From the NCBI RefSeq assembly GCF_000445185.1, contig NZ_AVAF01000050.1:1-40646 (forward strand): a stretch of DNA of 40,646 bases. The letters are read 5' to 3'. The stretch's first letter is position 1. Each line of letters opens with the position of its first letter. This DNA is from Thermoanaerobacter sp. A7A. GTDB taxonomy: Bacteria > Bacillota > Thermoanaerobacteria > Thermoanaerobacterales > Thermoanaerobacteraceae. The notes under the pieces are model-generated. The model saw only the letters and a program-made list of their open reading frames with translations, was not told where the DNA came from and ran no database searches. This document shows, one piece after another, positions 1-7,264 of this stretch. The position numbers and the translations under genes are program-made.

Positions 1-54
1 GTAAAAAAATTATAAAAAAAGGTACAAAGCAAAAAACATTGAATTAAAAAATTA

Positions 55-83
55 TTGATGAGTAAGACTTTTTTTGGTAAAAT
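55..83 (+). promoter_or_regulatory. Promoter of the ECF transporter/coaX unit
   Basis: A -35 box TTGATG (55-60) and a -10 box TAAAAT (78-83) are separated by 17 bp. The predicted transcript starts near 89-91, exactly where the foldable leader at 90-175 begins, which supports the assignment. Based on consensus match only. Confidence 0.55.
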
Positions 84-89
84 AGAGTT

Positions 90-175
90 GCGGGTATCGT
101 CTTCGAACCTGACAACCGATAAAAATTTAATATTGTTGGGCGTTCGGAACGGTATCCTGAAAAGGAACCGGAACG
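90..175 (+). promoter_or_regulatory. Structured 5' leader RNA, candidate riboswitch
   Basis: The stretch between the predicted start of transcription and the ribosome site is far richer in G+C than its surroundings and folds well. Bases 92-100 pair with 149-157, 102-108 pair with 142-148, and 113-116 pair with 135-138, giving one long interrupted hairpin. Bases 150-157 can instead pair with 164-170 around a six-base loop, so two mutually exclusive folds share the same segment just upstream of the GGGGGTGAG ribosome site. That is how a cis-acting switch is often built. Since the downstream genes concern pantothenate, the ligand could be pantothenate or CoA. I cannot match it to the known pan motif or any other named class by eye. 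Confidence 0.5.
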
Positions 176-187
176 GGGGTGAGTAGG

Positions 188-724
188 TTGCAAATTAAAG
201 CAGTTAGAGAAAAGGAAAAAGGCAAGTTAACGAAGATTTCTTTAAGGCAGATCACTGTAGCAGGGATGTTGGCTGCAATATCTATTGTTTTATCTACCAC
301 TGTTTTGGGCTACATTCCATTAGGGATTGCTAATGCTACTACAATGCATATCCCGGCAATTATAGGTGGAGTATTAGAAGGCCCTATTGTAGGAGCTTTT
401 ATAGGCTTGATTTTTGGCCTTACCAGCTTTATAAGGCAAAATACACCTCTTTTTGCTGACCCTATAATTGCCATATTGCCTAGAATTTTTATAGGAGTGG
501 TAGCTTATTATACTTACAAATTAACTAAAAATGTTGGTATTGCAGCAGCATTAGGTACTTTAACAAATACCATCGGTGTTTTGGGTTTAGCAGTGCTTCT
601 AAAATATATGCCACTTAAGGTTGCATTATTTGTAGCTTTAAAAAATGGCATATTTGAGATTATTGTAGCTGTGATATTGACAACAATGATAGTAAAGTCT
701 TTGAAGAAAGTGTATAATAAATAA
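188..724 (+). CDS. ECF transporter S component, probable pantothenate (PanT-like)
   Basis: A hydrophobic protein of 178 residues with about six membrane helices. It is typical of the substrate-binding S component of energy-coupling factor importers (PF12822-like). The stretch with IPLGIANATTMHIPAI and the later LPRIFIGVVAYYTY fit this family. S components work in the membrane with a shared EcfT/EcfA module, which is not encoded here. The next gene is pantothenate kinase, so pantothenate is the likely substrate; this is inference from context. Start: TTG at 188 lies 6-7 bases after GGGGGTGAG. A GTG at 179 is in frame but overlaps the ribosome site. Expression is probably governed by the folded leader upstream. 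A terminator follows at once, so readthrough or a second promoter must serve coaX. Confidence 0.75.
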   Translation: MQIKAVREKEKGKLTKISLRQITVAGMLAAISIVLSTTVLGYIPLGIANATTMHIPAIIGGVLEGPIVGAFIGLIFGLTSFIRQNTPLFADPIIAILPRIFIGVVAYYTYKLTKNVGIAAALGTLTNTIGVLGLAVLLKYMPLKVALFVALKNGIFEIIVAVILTTMIVKSLKKVYNK

Positions 725-725
725 C

Positions 726-750
726 AAGCAGGCTTATGCCTGCTTAATTT
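726..750 (+). terminator. Intrinsic terminator after the ECF gene
   Basis: Perfect 8-bp stem AAGCAGGC/GCCTGCTT (726-733, 738-745) with a TTAT loop, followed by AATTTT. It separates the transporter gene from coaX. Confidence 0.75.
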
Positions 751-769
751 TAATAAGAAGGTGATGGAT

Positions 770-1537
770 TTGCTTTTAGCTTTTGATGTAGGAAATACAA
801 ATATTGTAATGGGAATTTTTAAAGGGAAGAAACTCTTGCATTCTTTTAGAATATCTACAGACAAGAATAAAACTTCTGACGAATATGGGATGTTGATAAA
901 TCAGCTTTTTGAATACAATGGTTTAAAGCTTAGAGATGTAGATGCAGTTATAATTTCTTCTGTTGTACCTCCTATTATGCACACACTTGAATCAATGACT
1001 ATAAAATACTGCAATACCAAGCCTTTAATCGTGGGTCCTGGGATAAGGACAGGAATAAACATAAAATATGATAATCCAAAAGAAGTAGGGGCAGATAGGA
1101 TTGTAAATGCTGTAGCTGCTTATGAAATATATGGAGGCCCTGTGATAGTAATAGATTTTGGTACAGCTACTACTTTTTGTGCAATTTCTAAAAATTGTGA
1201 GTATTTAGGTGGAATAATTGCTCCTGGATTGGCAATATCTGCTGATGCACTTTTTCAAAGAACTGCTAAACTTCCTAAAATTGAACTTACAAAACCGCCT
1301 ACTGTTATTTGCAAAAATACAGTGGCCAGCATGCAATCAGGCATCATATATGGACATGTTGGAATGGTGGATTATATAGTAAGTAGAATGAAAGAAGAAT
1401 TTGCACCAAATGCATATGTAGTAGCAACAGGCGGTTTTGCAAAAATGATTGCAGAAGAGTCAAAAACTATTAATACAGTAAATGATATGCTCACTCTAGA
1501 AGGTTTAAGAATAATCTATGAGAGGAATGCAGACTAA
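770..1537 (+). CDS. coaX: Type III pantothenate kinase
   Basis: CoaX catalyses the first step of coenzyme A synthesis, ATP-dependent phosphorylation of pantothenate in the cytoplasm. The 255-residue product opens with [14 protein letters not shown], the acidic phosphate-binding motif of the ASKHA fold. It also has the family signatures [12 protein letters not shown] and [10 protein letters not shown], and AGGF/TGGFA-type residues near the C terminus. Length matches the family. Start: TTG at 770 begins exactly where CoaX proteins begin and lies 7 bases after AAGGTGATG. GTG 761 and ATG 764 are in frame but fall inside that ribosome site. Its neighbour upstream is the probable pantothenate importer, so uptake and activation are coupled. 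The stop codon lies within the terminator hairpin. Confidence 0.93.
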   Translation: MLLAFDVGNTNIVMGIFKGKKLLHSFRISTDKNKTSDEYGMLINQLFEYNGLKLRDVDAVIISSVVPPIMHTLESMTIKYCNTKPLIVGPGIRTGINIKYDNPKEVGADRIVNAVAAYEIYGGPVIVIDFGTATTFCAISKNCEYLGGIIAPGLAISADALFQRTAKLPKIELTKPPTVICKNTVASMQSGIIYGHVGMVDYIVSRMKEEFAPNAYVVATGGFAKMIAEESKTINTVNDMLTLEGLRIIYERNAD

Positions 1538-1557
1538 TTCCTCTCATTTTATTTTTC
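1518..1557 (+). terminator. Terminator overlapping the end of coaX
   Basis: Perfect 11-bp stem ATGAGAGGAAT/ATTCCTCTCAT (1518-1528, 1537-1547) followed by TTTATTTTT. It contains the coaX stop and overlaps the last codons of the convergent germination gene. Confidence 0.85.
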
Positions 1558-2653
1558 TAATTTTCGCAATGATATAAAGAACTATAGGGAAAAATACTTC
1601 AAACCAAAAGGCTTCAAGAGGGAAAAACCTCTGTATGTAAGTGTACAATCCATCTAAATTTTCAGATACATTTTCTGCTAATGGGATTAACAAAGTAGCA
1701 AGGGGTAATAGAATAAAGCGATAGTCTGGGGTTTTTATCGTTTTAGCTAATCCTTTTGCGAAGAGATAAGTAAATATTACAATTTTAAGATAAATTCCCA
1801 TTAACCACATTGCCATTACCAATGAATCAAATCGCTGTATGTAATCGCTAATTCTTATATTTCTCACCATTTCCAAAGCTGTAAATTGGAAATTCGCTGC
1901 AGTTTTTGCTCCAAATATTCCTATTGCTAAAACTCCCAACATCATGCTAAGAGCTAATATTCCAAGGCTTAATATCCCTCCTTTTAAAGCCTTTTCTTTT
2001 TCTGAGATATGAGGGAATATAAGAAGTATTATTACCGTTTCAAGCATGAAGGAAGTAATGAGGATTGAACCTATTATTGGCGGCTTTATGCCGTCTTCAA
2101 GTATTGGGAGAAAATTTGTCATATCAACTTTTGGAAGGTCCAAAGTGATTACAAATGCCAATAGGAGCATTCCAAAAGGAAATAAAAACTCATTTAGTTT
2201 GACAATTGCTAAAAAACCTTTTGAGACGGTGTACATTACTGATATCATCAAGACTACATAGAAAACTATTGGGGGGGTGTGAGGCATAAAAGCATTGACC
2301 ATGATCTCTATTAATTCTCTCATTACCAATGAGACAATGCGCAATATATAGAGCAAGTAAAGGAATGTTATTATTTTCCCTATAAATTTTCCTGTTATTT
2401 TATCTACATAGGAAAATAGCATCTCTTCTTTAAAGAGTATTGCCAGCTTATAATAAAAAACAAAGACAATGCTAGAGGTTACAAAAGATATCACCACAGA
2501 AATCCAAGAGTCTTGCTTTGCGGCTAATGCCACGAAAGAAGGCAAAAAAACGTCCGCCGTTGATAGAACAGTTGTGACCAATAAAAATATCATTTGCTTT
2601 GTAGAGATTTTCTTTTCTGAAGTCCTTTCATATTGCCTTATTCCTTTAAACAT
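1544..2653 (-). CDS. Spore germination receptor B subunit (GerB family permease)
   Basis: A 369-residue integral membrane protein with about ten hydrophobic helices, starting with ISTKQMIFLLVTTVLST as usual for the GerB/GerKB spore permease family (PF03845, APC superfamily). In the inner membrane of the dormant spore the B subunit binds the nutrient germinant and acts with the A and C subunits. The start at 2653 has AGGAGT six bases upstream. The gene is divergent from the A-C-D genes, whereas A, B and C subunits usually form one operon. A possible sporulation-type promoter lies in the 95-bp gap. Which germinant is sensed cannot be read from the sequence. Confidence 0.9.
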   Translation of the reverse strand: MFKGIRQYERTSEKKISTKQMIFLLVTTVLSTADVFLPSFVALAAKQDSWISVVISFVTSSIVFVFYYKLAILFKEEMLFSYVDKITGKFIGKIITFLYLLYILRIVSLVMRELIEIMVNAFMPHTPPIVFYVVLMISVMYTVSKGFLAIVKLNEFLFPFGMLLLAFVITLDLPKVDMTNFLPILEDGIKPPIIGSILITSFMLETVIILLIFPHISEKEKALKGGILSLGILALSMMLGVLAIGIFGAKTAANFQFTALEMVRNIRISDYIQRFDSLVMAMWLMGIYLKIVIFTYLFAKGLAKTIKTPDYRFILLPLATLLIPLAENVSENLDGLYTYIQRFFPLEAFWFEVFFPIVLYIIAKIRKIK

Positions 2654-2678
2654 ATCCGACTCCTAAACATATTTTTTT

Positions 2679-2709
2679 TATTATTTCTCTAAAACCAACA
2701 TAATATTCT
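2679..2709 (-). promoter_or_regulatory. Candidate sigma-G-type promoter for the GerB gene
   Basis: Read on the minus strand: AGAATA (2709-2704), an 18-bp spacer, then AATAATA (2685-2679). This resembles the forespore sigma-G consensus (GNATA / CATNNTA), which would suit a germinant receptor gene. AT-rich sequence makes chance matches likely. Confidence 0.35.
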
Positions 2710-2748
2710 AAAAAAAACTTGAAATAATAATATTTGGAGGTGTATAAA

Positions 2749-4284
2749 ATGCCCCATAAATTGCCTGATCCACAGTATGTAAAAGAAAATTATCAATACA
2801 TGACTCTTAGCAAAGAATTAGAAGAAAATATATATATATTTCAAGTGCTTTTAAAAGGGAATAATGACATGGTTTTTAGGCAAATTAGCATAGGAGATAA
2901 AAAAGTTAAAGCTTTTTTAGTATATGTAGATGGAATGGTAGATAAGTTGTTAATTACTCGAAATATTTTAGAGCCAATAATGATAGAGACAAGAAAGTTG
3001 AATAAAATCATATACACTAATGACCAACTCTTTAATTATATAAATGAATATTTTATAACAACTTCAGAAGTAAATGTAAAAGATAAAATTGGAGATATAA
3101 TAGACGACTTACTTTCTGGAGAGACAATACTTTTAATTGATGGAGTGGAAAAAGCATTAATCATTTCTACAAAGGGATGGGAAGGAAGAAATATAGCTGA
3201 GTCTACTACAGAATCCTATGTAAGAGGTCCTAAAGAGGCTTTTGTAGAAACTTTAAGAATAAATACTTCTATGCTTAGAAGGAGAATAAAACACCCTGAT
3301 TTTGTAATTGAAAATATGAAAATAGGTAAATATTCTAAAACTGATGTTTCTATTGCTTATATAAAGAGTATTGCAGAGGATAAAGTAGTTCAAGAAGTGA
3401 AAAAAAGATTAAAAAAAGTTCAAATTGATGGAGTAATTGACAGTGGCTATTTAGAAGAATTTATAGAAGATAATCCTTTTTCTCCTTTTCCACAAATAGC
3501 TCATTCTGAAAAGCCAGACAAGGTGACTGCAGAAATTTTAGAAGGAAAAGTGGCAATATTAGTTGATGGTTCGCCCTTTGCATTAATGGTTCCTGCAGTA
3601 TTTGTACAATTCTTTCAAGCTGCTGAAGATTATTATGAGAGATATTTCTTGTCATCAGCTCTCAGAATTTTAAGAATTGCTGCGATGTTTATTGCTCTTT
3701 TATTTCCATCTATATACATTGCAGAAACTACTTTTCATCAGGAAATGATACCAACGCAACTGGCTATTTCTATTGCTGCTCAAAGAGAAGGAGTGCCTTT
3801 TCCAGCACTTTTGGAGGCATTATTCATGGAAATAACCTTTGAAATTTTAAGGGAGGCGGGTATAAGACTTCCTATGCAAGTAGGACAAGCAGTAAGTATA
3901 GTAGGCGGTTTGGTAGTTGGGCAAGCAGCTGTTCAAGCAGGACTCGTGTCTCCTGCAATGGTGATTGTAGTTGCAATGACAGGAATAGCTTCCTTTTCAA
4001 TTCCTGCTTATAACGTTGCGATAACTTTTAGACTCTTGAGATTTATTATAATGATTGCAGCAGGGACTTTAGGCTTTTTTGGGATAATAATGGTGGTTAT
4101 GATGATACTAGCTCATATGGCATCACTAGAATCTTTTGGAGTGCCATATCTTGCACCTATGGCACCAAGTAAGACTCAAGAGTTGTCTGATGTGCTTATA
4201 AGGATACCATGGTGGGCAAAGATATTAAGACCTCGAACTATACAGAGAAAAAATATTGTAAGGCAGGAGGATACAAGAGGATAA
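2749..4284 (+). CDS. Spore germination receptor A subunit (GerA family)
   Basis: A 511-residue protein of the GerA family (PF03323). A soluble N-terminal half of about 290 residues contains the signature ETLRINTSMLRRRI and a KPDKVTAEILEGKVAILVDGSPFALMVP-like segment (split here as two adjoining motifs around residues 260-295). About five membrane helices follow, with the conserved LPMQVGQAVSIVGGLVVGQAAV region. In GerA receptors this subunit forms the oligomeric channel that responds to nutrients. Start: ATG 2749 is placed correctly after GGAGGTG (2736-2742); an in-frame TTG at 2734 overlaps that site. The gene is followed after one base by the C subunit, so the two are co-transcribed. Confidence 0.93.
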   Translation: MPHKLPDPQYVKENYQYMTLSKELEENIYIFQVLLKGNNDMVFRQISIGDKKVKAFLVYVDGMVDKLLITRNILEPIMIETRKLNKIIYTNDQLFNYINEYFITTSEVNVKDKIGDIIDDLLSGETILLIDGVEKALIISTKGWEGRNIAESTTESYVRGPKEAFVETLRINTSMLRRRIKHPDFVIENMKIGKYSKTDVSIAYIKSIAEDKVVQEVKKRLKKVQIDGVIDSGYLEEFIEDNPFSPFPQIAHSEKPDKVTAEILEGKVAILVDGSPFALMVPAVFVQFFQAAEDYYERYFLSSALRILRIAAMFIALLFPSIYIAETTFHQEMIPTQLAISIAAQREGVPFPALLEALFMEITFEILREAGIRLPMQVGQAVSIVGGLVVGQAAVQAGLVSPAMVIVVAMTGIASFSIPAYNVAITFRLLRFIIMIAAGTLGFFGIIMVVMMILAHMASLESFGVPYLAPMAPSKTQELSDVLIRIPWWAKILRPRTIQRKNIVRQEDTRG

Positions 4285-4285
4285 T

Positions 4286-5470
4286 ATGAAAAGATTTATA
4301 ATATTAATTTTGACAATTGCCATTTTACTGACGGGTTGCTGGGACAAGAGAGAAATAAATCAATTAGCATTTGTCCAGGGATTAGGTATTGAAAGAGGAA
4401 AAGACGACATGATACATCTCATTGTAGAAATTTTAAAACCGGGCCTTCTTACAGCAGGTGGAGGCGGTACCGGTGGGACTGGAGGAGGAAGTGCAGCTGG
4501 CAAACCTTATGCTGTCTTCCAAGCCAGTGGTGTAGATTTTGCGAAAGCTTTTGCTAATTTAAATGATGAGTTGCCAAGGAGCCTTTTTATGCAATATAAC
4601 GAAATAATATTTTTAGATGAAAAATTTGCGCGCTCAGGGATATATCAAACTTTAGACTTTATGACGAGAAATCCTGAGTTTAGGAGGACTGCCTATATAT
4701 TAGTTGTAACAGGGGGAAGCATACAAGAACTTTTTAATCTTCCCAGCTCTAATGAACTGGAAAGATATCCTTATAAAGAAGTTATGGGGCTTATATCAAA
4801 TCAGGCAAATACGGCTTCTTCTTATGTTTCTGATTTAAATGAATTTATTGAAACATTGGAAATTCCTAAAAAAGCGCCTATTACAGGAAGACTCGTGATT
4901 GTAAAAAAAGATGGAAAAGCCACAGGGATTAGACTGTCTGGCTCTGCAGTGTTTGACAATGACAAATTAATTGGCTTTTTAGAAGAACAAGATACAAAAG
5001 CAGTTGCTACACTTATGAATAAATTAAAAAGAAGTACCTTGACTTTAGATAAAGGTCTAAAAGGAGAAAAGGCCCATATCTCTCTTGTAGTTACTAAAGC
5101 GCGCACACAAATTTCTCCTAAAATAAAAGATGGTGATATTTCTTTCGACATAAAAGTAAATGTAGAAGCTTATTTAAATGAGCAAGAAACAAAATATGAG
5201 TTAACTGAGCCAGAAAACCTGGAGAAATTGCAAACCATGGTAAGCAAAAAAATAAAAACTGCCATAGAACATGCCCTTTTTATACTTCAAAAGAAGTACA
5301 ATGTTGATGTAGTAGGGTTTGTAGACATTTTGCACAAAAGAAATCCTGCATTATGGAAAGAAGTTGAAAAAGATTGGGATAAAATTTACCCTGATGTGAA
5401 ATTTAACGTAGCAGTAAAATCAGTTATAAAAAGGTCAGGACTGTCTTCTAAGCCTATACATCCGAGGTGA
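4286..5470 (+). CDS. Spore germination receptor C subunit, lipoprotein (Ger(x)C family)
   Basis: A 394-residue protein with a lipoprotein signal peptide: a hydrophobic stretch from residue 4, then the lipobox LLTGC with Cys18 as the lipidated residue, followed by WDKREINQLAFVQGLGI, a hallmark of Ger(x)C proteins. The subunit is anchored on the outer face of the spore inner membrane and works with A and B. Residues 57-72 form a glycine-rich, low-complexity loop (GGGGTGGTGGGS), an insertion I would not expect in the structured domain. It starts one base after the A-subunit stop and is followed five bases later by a small membrane-protein gene. Confidence 0.93.
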   Translation: MKRFIILILTIAILLTGCWDKREINQLAFVQGLGIERGKDDMIHLIVEILKPGLLTAGGGGTGGTGGGSAAGKPYAVFQASGVDFAKAFANLNDELPRSLFMQYNEIIFLDEKFARSGIYQTLDFMTRNPEFRRTAYILVVTGGSIQELFNLPSSNELERYPYKEVMGLISNQANTASSYVSDLNEFIETLEIPKKAPITGRLVIVKKDGKATGIRLSGSAVFDNDKLIGFLEEQDTKAVATLMNKLKRSTLTLDKGLKGEKAHISLVVTKARTQISPKIKDGDISFDIKVNVEAYLNEQETKYELTEPENLEKLQTMVSKKIKTAIEHALFILQKKYNVDVVGFVDILHKRNPALWKEVEKDWDKIYPDVKFNVAVKSVIKRSGLSSKPIHPR

Positions 5471-5475
5471 GATAA

Positions 5476-5703
5476 ATGATTTTTAAAGTGATTATGCTTA
5501 CTCTTTTATTTGTCCTTTTTTCTTTTATTGAGGTGCCAAGACTTGTAAGAGAAAAAAAGGTCAAGGAGGTTGTTGTGTTTTTTGTCTTTTTAATTGCAGG
5601 ATATGTATTTAATCTTCTTTACCTTTTAAATGTTCAAATTACTTCCACTAATAGAATAATTAATCATTTATTAAAACCTATTGAGAAGTTTTGGGGTCAA
5701 TAG
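5476..5703 (+). CDS. Small two-helix membrane protein, probable germinant receptor D subunit
   Basis: A 75-residue protein with two hydrophobic segments (about residues 2-18 and 32-52) separated by a basic loop VRREKK-like region. It begins five bases after the C-subunit gene with GAGGTGAG as ribosome site and is followed by a terminator, so it is the last gene of the operon. Small two-helix D subunits are known from some Bacillus germinant receptor operons, where they modulate the response. The identity here rests on size, topology and position, not on sequence similarity that I can recognise. Confidence 0.65.
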   Translation: MIFKVIMLTLLFVLFSFIEVPRLVREKKVKEVVVFFVFLIAGYVFNLLYLLNVQITSTNRIINHLLKPIEKFWGQ

Positions 5704-5736
5704 TCCAGAAAAGTTTCTGGATTATTTTTCTTTTTA
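5704..5736 (+). terminator. Terminator of the germination operon
   Basis: Stem TCCAGAA/TTCTGGA (5704-5710, 5715-5721) followed by TTATTTTTCTTTTT. Confidence 0.8.
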
Positions 5737-5739
5737 GTA

Positions 5740-5768
5740 TTGAAATTTTTTTAAAAAAGTATTAAAAT
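5740..5768 (+). promoter_or_regulatory. Promoter of the HTH/acyl-reductase-like operon
   Basis: TTGAAA (5740-5745), 17-bp spacer, TAAAAT (5763-5768). The start of transcription would be near 5775, immediately before the inverted repeat at 5779-5799. Confidence 0.6.
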
Positions 5769-5778
5769 TGTAATTAAT

Positions 5779-5799
5779 GTGAGCACAAAATGTGCACAC
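5779..5799 (+). promoter_or_regulatory. 21-bp inverted repeat, candidate autoregulatory operator
   Basis: The left arm GTGAGCACA and the right arm TGTGCACAC are inverse complements with one mismatch, around a central AAA. The repeat lies between the predicted start of transcription and the ribosome site of the HTH gene, which is where a repressor would block initiation. The likely binder is the HTH protein encoded just downstream; this is inference from position. Confidence 0.6.
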
Positions 5800-5813
5800 T
5801 GGAGGTTGTGCAA

Positions 5814-6338
5814 ATGAAATTTATTAAAATTGGTGATAAGACTATAAATTTAGAGAAATTGCACGGCATAATAGATAAAATAATTGAAATGAGACAAAAT
5901 GGTCTTTCACAGCAAGAGGTTGCCTCTCGCTTTAAAGTTGACAGAAGTTTTGTATCGAGACTAGAAAGTTTAGGTGAGGTTAGAAAAGGAGGAAATATTG
6001 CTGTAGTAGGTTTTCCTATAAAAAATAAAGAGGAATTGGAAGAGCTTTTAAGAGAGTGGGGAGTTAATTTTACACTTCTTTTGTCTGAGAAAGAGAGATT
6101 GAGCTTGGCTGAAAACATGAGTGGTGTGGAGCTTTTTAACATGGTAATGGACTTGATTGCTAAAATTCAATCTCACGACGTGATAATATTTTTAGGTTCA
6201 GACAAAAGGAGCCAATTGGTAGAAGCTATATTTGACAGAGATATCATAACTATAAATATTGGACATTCTCCTTTGACAGAAGATGTATATGTTGACCCTG
6301 AAGTAGTAAAAGAGATATTGAATTCATTGAAAGGGTGA
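5814..6338 (+). CDS. Helix-turn-helix transcriptional regulator of unknown ligand
   Basis: A 174-residue protein. Residues 20-52 (IIEMRQNGLSQQEVASRF then KVDRSFVSRLESLG) form a clear helix-turn-helix. The C-terminal part, from about residue 62, is a separate alpha/beta domain with IAVVGFPIKN and VIIFLGSDKRSQL and is presumably the sensor; I recognise no ligand family. Start: ATG 5814 follows GGAGG (5802-5806) by seven bases; an in-frame upstream ATG at 5790 lies inside the operator. Four bases separate it from the next gene, so it heads a three-gene operon and probably controls its own expression through the 21-bp inverted repeat. Confidence 0.8.
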   Translation: MKFIKIGDKTINLEKLHGIIDKIIEMRQNGLSQQEVASRFKVDRSFVSRLESLGEVRKGGNIAVVGFPIKNKEELEELLREWGVNFTLLLSEKERLSLAENMSGVELFNMVMDLIAKIQSHDVIIFLGSDKRSQLVEAIFDRDIITINIGHSPLTEDVYVDPEVVKEILNSLKG

Positions 6339-6342
6339 AAAT

Positions 6343-7251
6343 ATGAAGAGGGTTGTAAGTATAAGCATAGGTTCTTCCACAAGAAATAAAACAGCAGAGG
6401 TAGAGATTTTAGGAGAAAAATTTATAATAGAAAGAATAGGAACTGATGGGGACTTGAAAAAAGCCATAGAACTTATTAAAGAGTTGGATGGAAAAGTTGA
6501 CGCTTTTGGAATGGGAGGAATAGATTTATACCTTTCAGCAGGCAATAAAAGATATATCATAAAAGATGCATTGCCGTTAAAAAATGCAGCAAAGATTACG
6601 CCAATTGTGGACGGCTCGGGGCTTAAAAATACACTTGAAAGAAAAGTAATAAAATACATACAGAAAAAAGGAATAGTTGATTTAAAAGGGAAAAAAGTGC
6701 TTATGACAAGTGTTATGGACAGGTTTGGCATGGCACAAGCTTTTTATGAAGAGGGTGCACGACTTATTATAGGGGATTTGATGTTTGCTTTGAATATCCC
6801 TATACCCTTGCATTCCTTAAAGGTTGTGTATTTTCTTTCTTTTATCATTGTGCCGATTGTGGTACGTCTTCCCTTTGAAATGATTTATCCCACAGGAGAC
6901 AAGCAATTGAAAATAGATAGTAAAAAATATGAAAGATTTTATAAAGAAGCAGACATAATTGCAGGTGATTTTCTTTTTATCAAAAAATACATGCCTGAAA
7001 GGCTCGATGGAAAGATAATTGTGACTAACACAGTTACACAGGAAGATGTGGAAATGATGAAAGAGAGGGGGGTGAAAATATTAATTACTACTACCCCCAA
7101 CATAAATGGTAGGTCTTTCGGAACAAATGTGATGGAAGGAGTTCTTGTAGCAATAGCAGGTAAAAAACAAGAAGAAATGACGTCACAAGATTACGATGAA
7201 CTTTTGGATAAAATAGGTTTTGAACCTAGAATAGAATATTTACAAAAATAG
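6343..7251 (+). CDS. Protein of unknown function in the acyl-reductase-like operon
   Basis: A 302-residue, apparently cytosolic protein that I do not recognise functionally. Relatives are, as I recall, sometimes labelled quinate/shikimate dehydrogenase, but I see no dinucleotide-binding GxGxxG motif or shikimate-binding residues. Visible landmarks are ISIGSSTRNKTAEV near the N terminus (residues 7-20), GMGGIDLYLSAG (56-67), DGSGLKNTLER (90-100), DRFGMAQAF around residue 126, a hydrophobic stretch around residues 155-178, and GRSFGTNVMEGVLVAI near the C terminus. It lies four bases after the regulator and 13 bases before the reductase-like gene. It is probably a partner enzyme or substrate-handling protein for that reductase. 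Confidence 0.8.
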   Translation: MKRVVSISIGSSTRNKTAEVEILGEKFIIERIGTDGDLKKAIELIKELDGKVDAFGMGGIDLYLSAGNKRYIIKDALPLKNAAKITPIVDGSGLKNTLERKVIKYIQKKGIVDLKGKKVLMTSVMDRFGMAQAFYEEGARLIIGDLMFALNIPIPLHSLKVVYFLSFIIVPIVVRLPFEMIYPTGDKQLKIDSKKYERFYKEADIIAGDFLFIKKYMPERLDGKIIVTNTVTQEDVEMMKERGVKILITTTPNINGRSFGTNVMEGVLVAIAGKKQEEMTSQDYDELLDKIGFEPRIEYLQK

Positions 7252-7264
7252 GGAGGTAATAAAT

